From the NCBI GenBank assembly GCA_960531495.1, contig OY482862.1, positions 18,394,767-18,458,766 on the forward strand: a stretch of DNA of 64,000 nt, written 5' to 3'. The translations under genes were made by a program, and so were the position numbers. The notes below the pieces were generated by a model. It did not search any database and was not told the DNA's origin. It was given only the letters and a program-made list of their open reading frames with translations. This document shows, one piece after another, positions 43,861 to 56,900 of the stretch (the first letter of the stretch is position 1; each line of letters begins with the position of its first letter). Origin of the DNA: Zeus faber. Its lineage: Eukaryota > Chordata > Actinopteri > Zeiformes > Zeidae.

Positions 43861-44260
43861 GACTGACAGCTCTTTCATATGACTGACAGGTGTCCTTTGA
43901 AATGCCGCTGAAGCAGCTTCTGTTCAGACCGTTGAAATGCATATTTGGAGCTCTTATCATAAAGGCATGGATGGCCCAGATAGGTGCCGTTAACATTGCA
44001 AATGGCTCCGGAATTATTCATTGTCAGCGCGGAGGGAAAGAATAGGGGGGTGAAGTTTGATTATTCTGCTCACACAATGGCGGGGTGCTTAATGATTCCT
44101 CTCCACCTTGGCAGCGGCATGTGCCGACTTCAGGCGCTAGCGGCGGGTGACACAGGTCTGGCCAAGTGTTAGAGCAAGATCATACGTCCGGGCCCCATTT
44201 TAATTTCTAATACATTAATCTTTTCCGTGCAGATCCTCCATGAATATTCCAGGGTGCCTT
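43861..44260. promoter_or_regulatory. Candidate CNE
   Basis: Unique sequence with GAAATGCATATTTGGAGC, CTCTTATCATAAAGG, GGAATTATTCATTGTC, GTGCTTAATGATTCC and TAATACATTAATC. No coding signal. Confidence 0.4.
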
Positions 44261-45021
44261 GTTTGTTGGGGAGGCTGTCTCGCTTTCATCTATTCAGGTG
44301 GTTTCATTCACTGTGAAAGCCGGCTAAATGGGCCCGATCAGTCAATGACAACGGGGGTACAATGGAGCCCGCTAACGCGTCCCTTTTCTCCTTTCAGTCT
44401 TCTGATAGACAAACCTGACACCTGCTCCCGGGGGAAGCCCTCCGCCAAGTCAGTGCGCCCGTTCCTTGAGAGACTTCCCTCACTTTATCAGCCCAGAAAG
44501 GATTGTCACAGGTGACTGTATCAGCGGAGGTGTGGAGCGGCTCGCTCTGACCTGCCCCGGTGCCGAGCGTCGCCCCGGTCCGTGCCCCCCCCCCCCCCCA
44601 CACCCCCCACGCGTCGCCCTGCCGGCGGATTAAGGTGGCTTAGATGCTGTCATACAAGCAGGCTCAGCGGCTCGCCCTTCTTAAAAAAAAAAAAAAAATG
44701 TTCAGCCTTTGTTCTCTTCCATTAATTAGCATTGTCTTAAGTTCATTAGACCGTCGCTCGTGTTGTTGCTAATGAAGCGGCGCCGACCACCTACAGCAGC
44801 CCCGGCTTTTGTCCGGTCTGACCTGACAACGGCTCCGAGGCTCTGGGCGTCCGCGCTGCGGTGACGTGCGCTGACAGGGACGTGAGGAGCCACAACGCAG
44901 GGAGGGAAGGGCTTGCGCGCTAGAGGCGAAGTTCAAAATGAAATAATCACCGTTCTGCACAACAGCTAGATTTGGAGAGATCGACACTGGATCTCCTTCG
45001 TGTTGATGCATTCATTAACAT
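44261..45021. other. Gene-desert spacer
   Basis: Holds a poly-C run near 44586-44600 and a poly-A run near 44682-44698. No gene. Confidence 0.45.
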
Positions 45022-45370
45022 TAGGGGTGAGGCAGAACAATCGATGCTGAAATATTTGGCAATGCTTCCGCGATATGTGAGCGATACATGGGCTCCATAT
45101 TTAATTTTTTTTTAAATCAACTTGAACCAAGTTGTATGAACTGAAAGAACAGTGATTTCAATGATATATCCCCTGCACTGAATTAATATACTATGTAATT
45201 AACTCCTGTTATTGAAAATCTGTTTTGCATTTTTTTCTCTTATTCAATTTCACAGATATGATGAATTGTAAGGATTTTTCATGCTATATATGTTTGTCGC
45301 AGAATCACCTATATCGTCATTATCGTGGGAAATGTATCGTGATATTATCACATCGTGATTCCCACCCGCA
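45022..45370. mobile_element. hAT-like MITE, TAGGGGTG family, copy 2, with 8-bp target-site duplication
   Basis: Left end TAGGGGTGAGGCAG and inverted right end TGATTCCCACCCGCA. The flanking octamers ATTAACAT (45014-45021) and ATTAACAG (45371-45378) agree at 7 of 8 positions, the hAT signature. The interior is rich in ATCGTGATAT-type words. No transposase. Confidence 0.7.
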
Positions 45371-45378
45371 ATTAACAG

Positions 45379-46830
45379 CAATGATATGTGGATTCCCAAT
45401 GCAAAGTGTTCTTCCCTCCAGTTCACTATGCAGCTGGACTGAATAAGCCAATTGCAGCAGCGCAGTTAAAAAGTTTGCTCTCCTTTTTTTTGCCATGGGA
45501 TACTTTAGGACAGTGTGCCCGCGTTTAATCCAAATGAGCACATCACTCAAAGCCCCCTTTTCTGCAGCTAAATGAGACTCGCAGGGGCCCGTATTCTCGG
45601 GGCCGCGCCACAAAAAACTATAACTCAACAAAGAGAACACCTTTACGGTGGAAACTTAAATGTGCAATGGCGTATATGGATATTAGAAGTGTCAAGCCGC
45701 ATGATGTACACGGGGTGCCATTCATAATTATGATATCTGATTTTGTCTCAAAGGGGGGAGGGCGGAGGGGGGGCCGGCGGGAGAGCGAGCGGAGAACACC
45801 AATATTTTAATGGAGAGTAGACAGCCCTCTCCCTCAAGGAACATCTCCACTGACACTGGCTGCTGGAAAATTGGGATTTATACTTCCTGTTTTCTATTAA
45901 TATGGAGATGAATACAGGTGTTCTTGTGTCGTAAAATTAGTTTAGCTCTTGCAAATTGCAATCGCAAGCGTTGAGGGAAGTGGGGGTGGGGGGGGGGGGG
46001 GTGGGCGGGTGGGTGATGTCTACTTTTTTTCGCAGGCAGGAGAAAATGTGAGAAAATGAGAAAAATATCTGGATTTAAAATGAACATAATAACGTGTAAT
46101 TCCATCCCGTGCAACCCCCCTCAGCCCCGTTTGGCACTCGCACCTATTTGTTCTGGTGCTGTGCTGAGCAGACTAGCACCCCCCACCCCCACGCTCGTCA
46201 CACATGGAGGATTCGCCACAAATAAGCTGCGAAGCATCTCCCTCTTCAAGGAGACGAGGGCTTGGGAAGGACTTCAAAACTCCAGAAAGTTGTCCAAAAA
46301 TAAATAAATAAAATAATATAAAATAAAATAATAATAATAACCCCCCCGTTTTGCCGAGGGGCTTGTGGGAGGCATTGTTAGGACGGAGGGCGATGGTGAA
46401 TGAACAGTGTCGGCACGGTGGGAAGGGGCACCGACACAGAAATAACTCTGGGTGACATTGAAGGTGGTGACGGATGGTGGTGACGGTGGTTCAGAAACCC
46501 CAGAGTGCAGTTTGCAGATTGCTGGGAAACAGGCACGCTAATGCACGATAGAAAATATGATTACGGCTGTCAAGACCCGGGAAGAGCGGTCGGCTGGTTG
46601 ACATTTTCCTCTTTGGAGCGGTGGGAAGTCGTCGGAGAGGTGAATTTGCGCGTCTCCACGCAGGGTTTTTGTAAATTTCATCAATATCCCTGTTTTTTTC
46701 GGTCGCACCCTGGTGGGGAAAAAAAAACAACCCAAAAACAAATGTAGCATTGATTTATAACAAGGGCAGGATTTACCTGGCACCGGGCATCTCTTCCACC
46801 TCGGCCAATAACGCAGGCGCTGGTATGGAG
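45379..46830. other. Gene-desert spacer
   Basis: Includes a G-rich run (45982-46015) and (AAT/AAAT)n at 46298-46340. No gene recognised. Confidence 0.45.
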
Positions 46831-46965
46831 GCGAGACATTAATTTACCGCGTCAACATGCCCCCCTGGAATATTTATGATGCTAAATATATTTAATTAGG
46901 CACCGGGGCTCCGGTGGGAGAGAAAATGCACTGTCAGTAGGAAAAGATTTGGTTACCTCTGATGC
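46831..46965. promoter_or_regulatory. Candidate short CNE
   Basis: ACATTAATTTACCGCG, GGAATATTTATGATGC and TAAATATATTTAATTAGGC form a compact cluster of homeodomain and MEF2-like words in unique sequence. Confidence 0.35.
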
Positions 46966-47640
46966 TCACAGGCTGGCAGCGCGGCTTACTCACTCTGGGT
47001 GACAGGAGGACCAAACACACAGCGAGGGAATTCGGAATCACTCATGATCATTTGTGGCATCGCGCATGACAAATCCAATACAGCACCGGAGGAGGACGAC
47101 GGTACAGATAGTCAATGGATAAAAAATAATGTAACTATCACATATTTGGTATCGTTAGTGCCTTATCAATCGTCCCTCCTATAGGGACCAGTCCAGAATA
47201 GAAAATACGGCGTTGACTTCTGGGAAACAACAACAAATAAGGCACCGTGCCGGAGGAGTGGAATGACTCGATGATTTGTGCAATTTGTTCAGTTTGGTTT
47301 AATCCCTGCCAGCATGAAAGTGATGGTGTTTCCAGGTGTGAACGTTCAGTATAACGCATGAGACTTTTAGATCATGGAGCTCCTGATAAGGGCATCGACT
47401 ACGCTTTCCTTCGGGAACAGACACGAAAACATCTCTCGCCCAGATGTCCCGGTCGCAACAAGGATAATCATTATTAGGATTATCAGAGGTTTTCTTCAGA
47501 CCAAGTCGGAGACACCCAGGTGCCGTAATAACAATGCAACGGGTTTAAAATGAAAATGATGAAATGACAATGAGAAGAAAAAAAAATGACATCCACTTTT
47601 CCAAGGTTTAAACGTTATTAAGCATCAAAAGGTGTGCCGC
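46966..47640. other. Gene-desert spacer
   Basis: No feature recognised. Confidence 0.45.
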
Positions 47641-48020
47641 GCGGCGTTTCCGAGCAGGCCAGAGCAAAGTGAGACATCACGCCTGTGTGTGTGATAAAAC
47701 CGCGGCCGCTAGTAAATAATAGCGATATGGTCTCAATCTTGACATGTGTCATCCTGCTGGAAATGGATGGGGAAATGACCGGCTCTCTATCGGCCAAGCA
47801 CTGGCTGTGTCAGCGGCTGAATGATGCAAATAGCAGATAATATCGGCGCCACAGTGAATGACATTACTCCAAAGCTAACGTCATTAAAAAGGATGGGTAT
47901 TAGGTTGCGGAGGCCGCGGCGGCTTGACTGACACGCAGATTAAGTGCAGTGACAGCGAACACAATAAAGTCATCAGAGGATGTGACATGTCAGTCGGAGG
48001 GACGGAGGGATGAATTGTCA
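47641..48020. promoter_or_regulatory. Candidate CNE
   Basis: Complex sequence with GAATGATGCAAATAGCAGATAA, a CRE-like half site in CTAACGTCATTAAAAAGG, GACACGCAGATTAAGTGCAG and several TGACAT/TGTCA words. No ORF of coding character. Confidence 0.4.
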
Positions 48021-50230
48021 CTCTCTGTCAGAGCCCATCCACTCCCTTATCCGTGATGTCCCGTATAACGCCACCGTGGGAAAATAGCACCGCACCGGCG
48101 TTCGAAACAAATATTTATTCAGATAGAGGACAAGGGCACCCACTCAGGCTTTGCTGTTGACGACATGGCGGCGGTCGTTTTTCTTTTTTCTTTTCTCCTT
48201 CTCCTCCGGAAGATGGATGAGATGCGAACGTGCGATTGTGTTTTACCGACAGGCAGAAATGCACTATTTTAACAATTTCTTTTTACTTCATCAAAAATCA
48301 GTTTGATAAAATGCGCATTTCTTTTGGTGGAATTCATATTTAAAATTATGTTCAGTGTAGCTGTGTAGTTTTTAATGCAAAAAGTAAAAATACATTTTTT
48401 TATATATATTTGACAGAAAATGATCAGTAAGCCAAATTTTTAAACAACTCATTTTATGACAAGCAATTCAATTCCAGCTTTATTGGGCTGTTTAATTTTT
48501 TTTATTTTAACAGCAAGATATTTTCTTCATTGGAAACAAATCAAATCAACACACCATTTAGTTTTTCTACAGAGTCGTTAATCTGAATAAAAGCTGCCTA
48601 AAAAATGAAGAGGTGAACCGCTCCAGTCCTGGGTGTTTATCTACCGTATGGAGCTTTTGGGTTATACCGGCTCACCAAAAGATGGCAATGTTGCAGTGCT
48701 GAATTCCAAATGAGCCTTTCACCCGTTTGACCATCTCCTGCAGAGTGGACGCTGCGCGGCTCCCCCCTGCAGCAGCTTCTCTCCCGACCAAACCCAAATT
48801 CCTTCCTCCTCTAGGATCCGGCAGCGCTGGGCGTAGGAATGGCGAGCTGATCGCCAAAGTTACACTCGAGAAGTTGAACAAGGAAAGATGAAAAAGACAC
48901 CGTTTAGTGTGACGGGTGCAGTCAACTGGTCTTAGATTGACTTTTCTTGATGCTGCATGGGGAATCACTTCATTGGATGGTTATTTGATTATATCACATT
49001 GTGTATAATTTCCTCTTTTTCCCCGTACAGCAGTCTGGGGGTGCGGACGGTGGAAAAAAGCGGCTGCACCTGTATTCAACTTTAAACACTGTTCAACTTT
49101 TGCCACTGAGGACGTTTCAAGTGCCACTCATTTGGATTTTCTTGGGCGTCGCCTCTTTTTAAAAAATGTTTTAATCACAATAAATTGATCATTTGTATTT
49201 AACGGCACAAGCATTTCAATCCACCTTATCGCGTTATTTTTTTATCACTTTGCGATGAACTGCACTAGATTTACCTTCGTAAAGTGCATGGACTTATGGA
49301 CTCCCAAGTTTTTTCCTCCTTGCCTTGAGTGTTCCAGGGTAATTACAGACAGTAGGAAGTCATTGTGATGCGTTTTAGTGCAGCCAAATGGACACTCAGC
49401 AGGCCAGCAATTGGGCAGCTATTACAAGACTAAAATACCTGGAAATGTGCCTCTCTAAATGGATTATGGAGTCGTAGCTAATACTGAAAGGGTTAACAGA
49501 ACGAGTCCCCTGAAAATATATTGTCAATTTGCCGCTCTCAACAAAATTACATCCTTCTCAGATGGCTGCAGAGAGGGAAGAGGAGGAACAAGCCGACAAA
49601 CTGCAAAGACTTTCATTAATGAAGAACCGAGTGCGTCAGCCGGAGAAATGTATAAAACACGTGCGATGCAACTCGTGGCGGACAATTGTTTGTTTTATTG
49701 TTTGAAAAGAAGTAGGAATGTAACTCCTCCACGGCAGCTTTGCTGTTTTCTTTTATTTATTATCGGGCAAAAAGAGGCGTCTGGCCGGGAAGCTGTCACC
49801 GCTCTCACGGGAGCGCCCTCAGGGGCCTGCCGTGGACCGCGTGAACCCCTCTGATTCTCATACAAAATCATCATCATCGTTTCTTGATCAACTTTTTTTT
49901 TATCTGGGTCAATTTACTGCGGCGTTCCTTCAGAGAGCTGCATTCACTGCTTAATGTGGCTTGATAGTGGAACAAAGATGAGCAACCCCCCCCCCCCCCC
50001 CCTTGTTTTAAACCACCATGTTCCTCAGGGTTAAAATCATATTTTTTACTGCATAAGGTCATTACATATGAAGAACACAAGAGCTGAACGCTGGTCCAGC
50101 GTCACTTAGGTAGCCTCCTCGCCTCGGGCAGCTCCTGTTTATTGGCTATTGTATTAAAGTGGAAGTGTACGGGCAGAGGTTGGAAGAAAAAAAACAAAAA
50201 AAAAACACCAAGAGGAACAGTGCACGTATT
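48021..50230. other. Gene-desert spacer
   Basis: Mostly AT-rich. A poly-C run lies near 49986-50002. Chance ORFs only. Confidence 0.45.
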
Positions 50231-50950
50231 TGTCTTTTGAATCATTTTTTCCCCTCGCATATTGCATCTCATTTCATGGAAAAAATGTTCAACAGTTTTG
50301 TTTATGTTTTCGGTGTGTGTGTGTGTGTCTCTGTGGGGGTGATGGTACTCTATTTTTACCTACATTTCAAAGATGCAGTAGCTCACTTGTTAACTCGACT
50401 TTTGATGAATTTAATCACACAGGGGATTTCTCCTTTTCCTTTAATGATTATGCAGCAGCCTCTTTTTCTTGCAAATGTGACAAACAGAGCGGACCAACGG
50501 GCCAGACCCGATTTGAGGCGTGGAAAAGAAATCCCCCCGATTTCCAAGAGGGTTCTGTGATTTTCTGCTCCCGAACCTAATCCTACCATTCCTCCACCTC
50601 TCCTCTCTTATGCCAGTCACATTTTCTAATTAGCTTTCCCTGTGGAGGAAGAAGATGGATTATATTTTAATATCTGGGGGCCTAAAATTAGTTTATATTT
50701 TAGCAAGTTAGCACTTCTCAGAAGTTGATTTACTCTTGAAGCTGTAAAACCCGTAAGCTTGCAATTAATCATCCTCGGCGGTCTGCTTCTCGGGAGAGAG
50801 GCTGGAGTGTCACTAGCTGGATCACAATAGGTAAACACCTCATTTACACTATTTAGAAATCACCTCTCTTAGTATTGTGAAACACATGACACTTGCTCCC
50901 TTAATTGTTCTGCTCCCGCTCTGGTTATTAATTACGCCACACTTTTTAAC
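50231..50950. promoter_or_regulatory. Candidate CNE pair
   Basis: The left part holds TGATGAATTTAATCACAC and AATGATTATGCAGCAG. The right part has GCTTGCAATTAATCATCC, CTTAATTGTTCTGC and GTTATTAATTACGCC. A short (GT)n at about 50315-50328 lies inside. No coding signal. Confidence 0.35.
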
Positions 50951-51680
50951 AAAGCGACATTGTCTATGACTAATCATCGACAAAGAATGATTAAGGACGG
51001 CCCCCCCCCTCTTTTTTTTGAATTACTCACGTCCCCGTCATCTGCATTCATTCATGAACTACATGCCGCGACTGCTTTTTTTTTTTTTTTTTTCTTCTCC
51101 CTCCCCCAGTGGTCAAAAAGTCGCTTTGCCGTTATCCGATTACGGGCGTCCTGAGAGGCTTTCAGGGGCCCATCCATCACGCCTAAGGGGCTGAGGGAGC
51201 GCTCGACAGAGTCCTGGAAAGTGCTCCGGGATTCAAGCGCCGTAACCGCAGAATGGGCCGCGCTTTTCGCCTTTTATTTAGACGCGCGTGAAACGTGGAC
51301 ATGTTGGTGTGATTCCTTCTTTTGTTATTCAAGACAAAGGATTTTTATTCCCCCCCCCCCCCACGATCGTACCCCGCTGCGTAAAACGCAAGAGCATGTC
51401 TATTTAGGAATTCAATAATTTTGCGCATCATCTACTACTGACCTACGTGGGACTAAAAAGTTGTAATTCCACGAAAAAAATTAAAACTTGAGTGTCGTTC
51501 ACCTGACAGGAGAGCAGGTGTGGAAGCGGCGTTTTCCCTCCCGCCGCGGCCTCACCGTGAGGAGCGTACCTGCTAAGCCGGGATCTGGAAGGGCTTTAGA
51601 GCGCTGTTTGGTGACTGGAACTGGAGCAGTGGCGCTGGGGGGGGGGGGGGGGGGGGGGTTCTTTGGTGGCTCTCTCCCAG
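50951..51680. other. Spacer with homopolymer runs
   Basis: T17 near 51077, C-rich at 51351-51362, and a G-run at 51639-51658. No gene. Confidence 0.5.
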
Positions 51681-52260
51681 GGAGATGAGCAGCGCAGGCC
51701 AATCTCATATGCGGGGCCCGGCCCCTGGGTCTGGGTGGAGGTGGGCCGGGTCCACCCAGCATCCTGGCTTCATTAATCATCCCGCCAAGGCTTACCGGCA
51801 AACCCCCTCTCCGCCCTCTCCTAGACAACCCCTCGGATTACACAGAAGCCAGCGAAATGTCAGCCCAAATCTGAGTCTTGATGCAGATAATCATTTCAAT
51901 AATATTTCCCCATTTCTGCCCCCGATGCCAGGGGAATAGAGCTTTCCCACTGTCAGGTAGCGTAAGACTACAGTTGGTGGGAATACTTGACTCTGAGCCA
52001 GATGGTTTAGCCATGCTAGAAGCATATGTTCAACAAGCAGGCCTGTGCCGGGCGCACGTCGCAGCTTTATTAATTTCAAGTCGCCAGGAATGCATATATA
52101 TTTACCTGAACCGGCCCCCACCCGGGCCCCATGTGACCCCCCCGACTCCCACGCTCCCTATGGAAAAGTTGGTGACGGGCTTCAGTTTTCCTCACTGGAA
52201 AGAACAGCTGATGACAGTTGATGACAGTCAATCGGTGTCCTGACATGAGACACATTGTCT
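51681..52260. promoter_or_regulatory. Candidate CNE
   Basis: Unique sequence with GGCTTCATTAATCATCC, GCAGATAATCATTTCAATAA and GCAGCTTTATTAATTTCAAG. The overlapping 121-codon + ORF (51878-52243) lacks family features and is judged chance. Confidence 0.35.
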
Positions 52261-52628
52261 CACGGCCCTGGGATGGGATTCTGTTTGCGCAAAATAATAC
52301 AACTGCATCGACAATGTCAAAGTAAATATTTAACATCAAAAGCAAAATAATCGTAATTGCCAGACAGAAGCCAGATAGAAGCCTGCCTGTCATGGCTTTA
52401 ACTCTTCAGAATATATTTAAACCTACTGAAAATATAAGTAAAAGATACATAAATAGAAGTCGACGTGGTGAACATATGGAAGAAGTAAATACAAGCGAAA
52501 ATATAAGAAAATATCAAAAAGAAAATAAATAAATAAATAGAAGCCAGCCTGTCATGGTTTTAACTGTTAGGAATATGTTGAAATCATATCTCAAGAGATA
52601 AAGAGAACTCAAACACATAGATAGATAT

Positions 52629-52680
<52 letters not shown>

Positions 52681-52970
52681 GAGATGGATAGATTCCGATG
52701 TTGCTGACATCATAACAATAGGCAACCATAATAAAGTAATAATAAACCGAGAAAATTAACCAAAATTTGAAAGAATATCATTGTTGCACCTTATCAAAGA
52801 AAATATTCAATATACAATACTTTATGTTTTTGGCCAAAGTGGAACGAGTGTTTACAAAGCAAATAGCTATTTACATGCATAAATAACTCGTTATTTGTAT
52901 ATTTGGGCGCAGGGCAAAAGAAACAGTGCAGCTCGGGAGGGCAAACTTATTCATCAGCACTAAGTTCAAC
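52261..52970. other. AT-rich spacer with (GATA)n
   Basis: GATA/GATG microsatellite at 52618-52690, preceded by two similar AAGCCAGCCTGTCATGG-type stretches (about 52380-52395 and 52543-52557). No gene. Confidence 0.6.
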
Positions 52971-53400
52971 TTCCCTTTAACAGCCCGTGCTCTGCAATCC
53001 TGGGAGTTCTCCTCAGTGACTTATGGTAGTGTGGGGTGGGAGGGAGGGAGGGAGGGACACGGGGGGAGGGGGGGGGGGGGGGGGGAGGGGAGAGGGTGCG
53101 CCGAAAATGTCAATAGAAATAGTAAGTGTGAGAGGGAGGGCTTGCCTAATTAGTGCCCATTTAGATTTTATGACGGCTCAGAGATCCGCTGCTCCTGACA
53201 GAGAGCACTATAGTTGCATATTGTCCTAGCCTGGGGGAACCATAGGAAAATTCAGATTTATTGTACCTATCATACCAGCATATTTCATTCGCCATTATGA
53301 GATGCCATCTCGCAGTGACGCCGGGTTATTTATTACAGATTAAATTGTGGGACCTAGGTGGTTGAGGAAGATTTCAAACTACCATTCCTCTTATTAACTT
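52971..53400. promoter_or_regulatory. Candidate CNE flanking a G-rich run
   Basis: G-rich run at 53037-53095. Then unique sequence with GCCTAATTAGTGCCC, TATTTCATTCGCCATTATGAG and TTATTACAGATTAAATTG. No coding signal. Confidence 0.35.
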
Positions 53401-55017
53401 CTTCATTATCTGGCTCCCTGTGATCCAGTGGCGCCCGCCTATCCGCCCCATGTTCACAAATACAGTAACGCGGCGCACAAAACTGAGCTGCTCCGCATTT
53501 TCTCATGGGGTTTTTGTGTGTGTATCATATGCGGCTGTACCACAAAAGTTATTTTTATTTACTCACTGTAGGGAAAATATGAATTGTATTACTAGTATTT
53601 TCTAACTTCAATTCATCAAGCTCATTTTTTCAAATTAATAAAATGATTCATTCTTCAACACAAATGTAATTGAATTGTCATATAAAAGTGTAATTTAGGC
53701 TTTTATACTGTAAGCACATAAATACTCCAACACATCCATCTTGCCTTTATTCTCTCTCTCTGCATCGAATTGTCAGATGCTCCGGTGGTTTTTATGTCTT
53801 TTGCATGTTAGGTAATGTTTATTTACTATATCCCTTAAAGCTTGGATGTTGGCATTTATCCTATTTCCACATCAATATCACATGTCCATGAAAGGCATTA
53901 GGAGTTACATTTAAGTAGTTGTGTAGGTCAGTATTAAAATGCACTCCATACTGTGAGGGGAGATCGTCAGGGAATAGCCGGGCCCCGGACTCCCATTACC
54001 GAGTATAAAAGTGTCAGCCGCTTTAATTACATTCATGCCTTCGCCAGTTCATTTTACTAGGGCCACAGTCCCACCGCACACACACTTCCCCTGCTCCGTC
54101 GCAACCATTTAGCCGCTCCTAGTGGTGGACTGAGTTCCTAACATGTGGTCTAGATCATCTAAAAATGATCGATATGAACTGCTGACATGAGACAGAATAT
54201 TCTTGATGAATTGCCAAGGCTGGACATGACATTAGGTGGGTTTTGGTTGGTTGTAGATCAGTTGCATGCATCACAGTGCTGTGTTTGGGGCTTAGTCCCT
54301 AAATTTGAATTTGCGTTTTTTCCCTTGTATTGTTGATTAGGTTGGCATGCCCAGCCTCCAAATATCAGTGCACCCCACTGGGAACAGGATCCTCGGCTCC
54401 CCACGAGACACCTACACAGAGGGCACTATTGGTTGTGGTGGTGGTGGTGGGGGGGGGGCTCGCCTGTGCTGGGGTCAGTTTCAGCGGTCAGACTGTTAGC
54501 GGGCGTGGAAGAGGCAGTGTCACTTACTGTTTCACGGGAAAGCTTCGTGACCTTCTAGGAGTGAAAGTGAGATCCTCTCTTGTTTATACTCGGCCATGGA
54601 TCAGTGCTCGGAATATGTCTACATCCTCTCAGCCAATTTCACACAGGGGAGGCGCTGTGTGGGCGGCCGACACAAGCCACTTCCCCCGGACGATGAGGCC
54701 CATCCCTCACGCCAACGTCCGCTGTCTGTTCCTGGAGGTGTGAGGACTCGGACGCAGACAGAGCTACTCTACTGCTCCACTGGGCCACGGAACCGCCCCT
54801 CCTTCCCCCGGGGACCTTCTCATCAGGACCAGAACTCTGACTCTGCTCCTTCATCTAAGTGAGGCTGCCATGACTCTGCCGAAGAGATTTTTTTCTGGCG
54901 ATGAAATCAAGGGGGAACTTGTCTTTTTGTGAGCCATCCCGGCACTATTCATCTTTTGCGTCCATGGGTTTTTTGTGCATAGTACTAAACCACGTTGAGT
55001 CTTCAGATGTAACTCTT

Positions 55018-55055
<38 letters not shown>

Positions 55056-55080
55056 CGGCACCGCAGAGTTTTGTCTTCCA
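53401..55080. other. Gene-desert spacer
   Basis: Contains a GGT/G-rich run (54433-54462), (AAC)n at 55018-55056, and a compact unique stretch at 53940-54070 with TATAAAAGTG and GCTTTAATTACATTC. The ORFs at 54330-54862 show no family features. Confidence 0.4.
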
Positions 55081-55660
55081 AAAGTGAACTGTAAAATGCA
55101 ACGGAAGAACCACCACCTAATTAGAGCCAGGGCTGAAATGACAAGGGAATATAGTCCATCTTAAAGTAATTGATAGGCGCAATAAGTGGACATAAAGCAC
55201 TCAGGTGAATTATCAGAGAAGTCATTCATTATGCTTAATTATTTAATCGAGACAAGCACGTTTGCTATAAAAGCTATTTATGATGCACATTAAGGTCAAG
55301 CTTTTCTTAACGCTAAGATTCCTGCATGCATCAGTCATTTTTAAGTAAACACAAAACAATTCCGCAGACTTCTAATTAGAAAATAAGGGATTTCTAACAG
55401 GAGGCTCAATCTGATTTTGCATTAACAATCAAATTCTAATCAAACTTCAGTCAGTGATCCCACTTCAGACCCGCGCACTCCTGCTGAATGGAGCCACTTC
55501 ACTTCATGCCCAATTGATCTAATTACATAGAGAGGATTCTGCCTGTCTTTCTCGCTCGCAATTCCTGCCGTGCGCGCCGTCGCCACCTTCCCGCGCCGTG
55601 TGCGGCGGCTTCCAGTTCCAGATCTGCCGTTCAGTTAATTAAGTCTTCTTTCTTTATCAC
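55081..55660. promoter_or_regulatory. Candidate CNE, very rich in TAAT cores
   Basis: CACCTAATTAGAGCC, TTAAAGTAATTGATAGG, ATTATGCTTAATTATTTAATCG, CTTCTAATTAGAAAATAAGG, TTCTAATCAAAC and GATCTAATTACATAG lie within about 450 bp. The CTTCTAATTAGAA word is a palindromic homeodomain dimer-type site. Confidence 0.45.
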
Positions 55661-55722
55661 AGTGGTGGACCCGGTAAGACCATCCAATATCTGGTCTTCC
55701 GAGAGGCACTCCTCAAACGCTT

Positions 55723-55763
<41 letters not shown>

Positions 55764-56430
55764 CTCTCTCCTTCCTTTCTCTTCCTCCTCTAAACATCAC
55801 AAGCTCCGCCAGAACTACGACCACTTCCTTACAGCGGGCGTTTCCTCGCCTTGCAATCAGCGACCCCTGTTACTCAATTATGGGGTGTGAATTTGGGCTC
55901 TTTGGTGACCTTTCTACCAGTGATCCTACCACTGACCCTTCAATAAGAGCGCAGCCTCGCCCGCCTCCTCCTTGTGTGTTGCGCCACATTTTTCATTTGG
56001 GGGATCTTTATGAAGACGGAAATGAAAGGAAGCGGGTCACCCACGTTGTGTTCGCGCGTCTCCCCACTTCAGAGACTATGAACACTGGCCCCGTGTTTGC
56101 TTTGATTCGGTGTAGGGCGCGTGGTGAGTTCAAGGGTTGGATTGGAGGGAGCGTCACTCCCTTGTAGGTAATCACATCCAGCTTTGTGCTCCCTGCACCT
56201 CGGCGCCCGGGGTGGCAGCTTAAAGGCTCCCCGGTGCCTCGTTCCACCGCCGGACCACGCTGCCGCCGCCCCAGCCAGTCCCGGTATCCCTCAGTGCGGA
56301 AGCAACTCTCCAACTCTGCTCCGCGTCGTCCTCCAGAATTTGGGCTTCAGCTCTCGCGCCTTGCTGTTTGTATGTTACTCTTCATCTACCTCACTTCATT
56401 TCCAGCGCTCTGAGTCACGGTCTTAAGATG
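55661..56430. other. Spacer with (CT)n
   Basis: (CT)n at 55724-55763. Chance ORFs at 55880-56426 without family features. Confidence 0.5.
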
Positions 56431-56900
56431 AGACATTAGCCAGCGCTCGGGTGGTTAAAGGTGATGCAAAGATTACAGCTATTTACTGAATCACCTGTCT
56501 GGGTGACTACTCCCATATCTCTGCCTATATTACCTTGAGCTTGAGTTTAAAGAGCGATTGCCCAGAACGGGGGAGTTAAAGAGGCAATTACATAATGAAA
56601 TGGGCCATCAATTCTGTGCGTGGCCTTTTTCTCTTTTAACAGAGATGGCCCAGATATCACTGGTTTAGCTGACCCAGTAAAGTTACAACTGTTTGTATTA
56701 AACTCCCCTCTATCAAGGGACCTTTAGAGGCTGCATGGTTCTGTCTGGCTCTCTCCCTCCATCCCATAATTCAGTTATTAATTACCCGTGCTCCTGGACT
56801 AGCAGAAGCAGCCATTGTATTTACAGTGTTTCCATGACAACTCCAGCCCATTTATATGGTTTGTGTCACTATTAAGGCCTGTATTCAAATGTCCTCCATC
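56431..56900. promoter_or_regulatory. Candidate CNE
   Basis: Unique sequence with GAGGCAATTACATAATGAAATG, CAGTTATTAATTACCC, GATGCAAAGATTACAGC and GGCCCAGATATCACTGG. No coding signal. Confidence 0.4.

Noticed and set aside
54330-54862. ORFs of 137 and 88 codons near a GGT run
   Set aside because: No family features and no splice sites of quality; overlapping frames on both strands are equally open.
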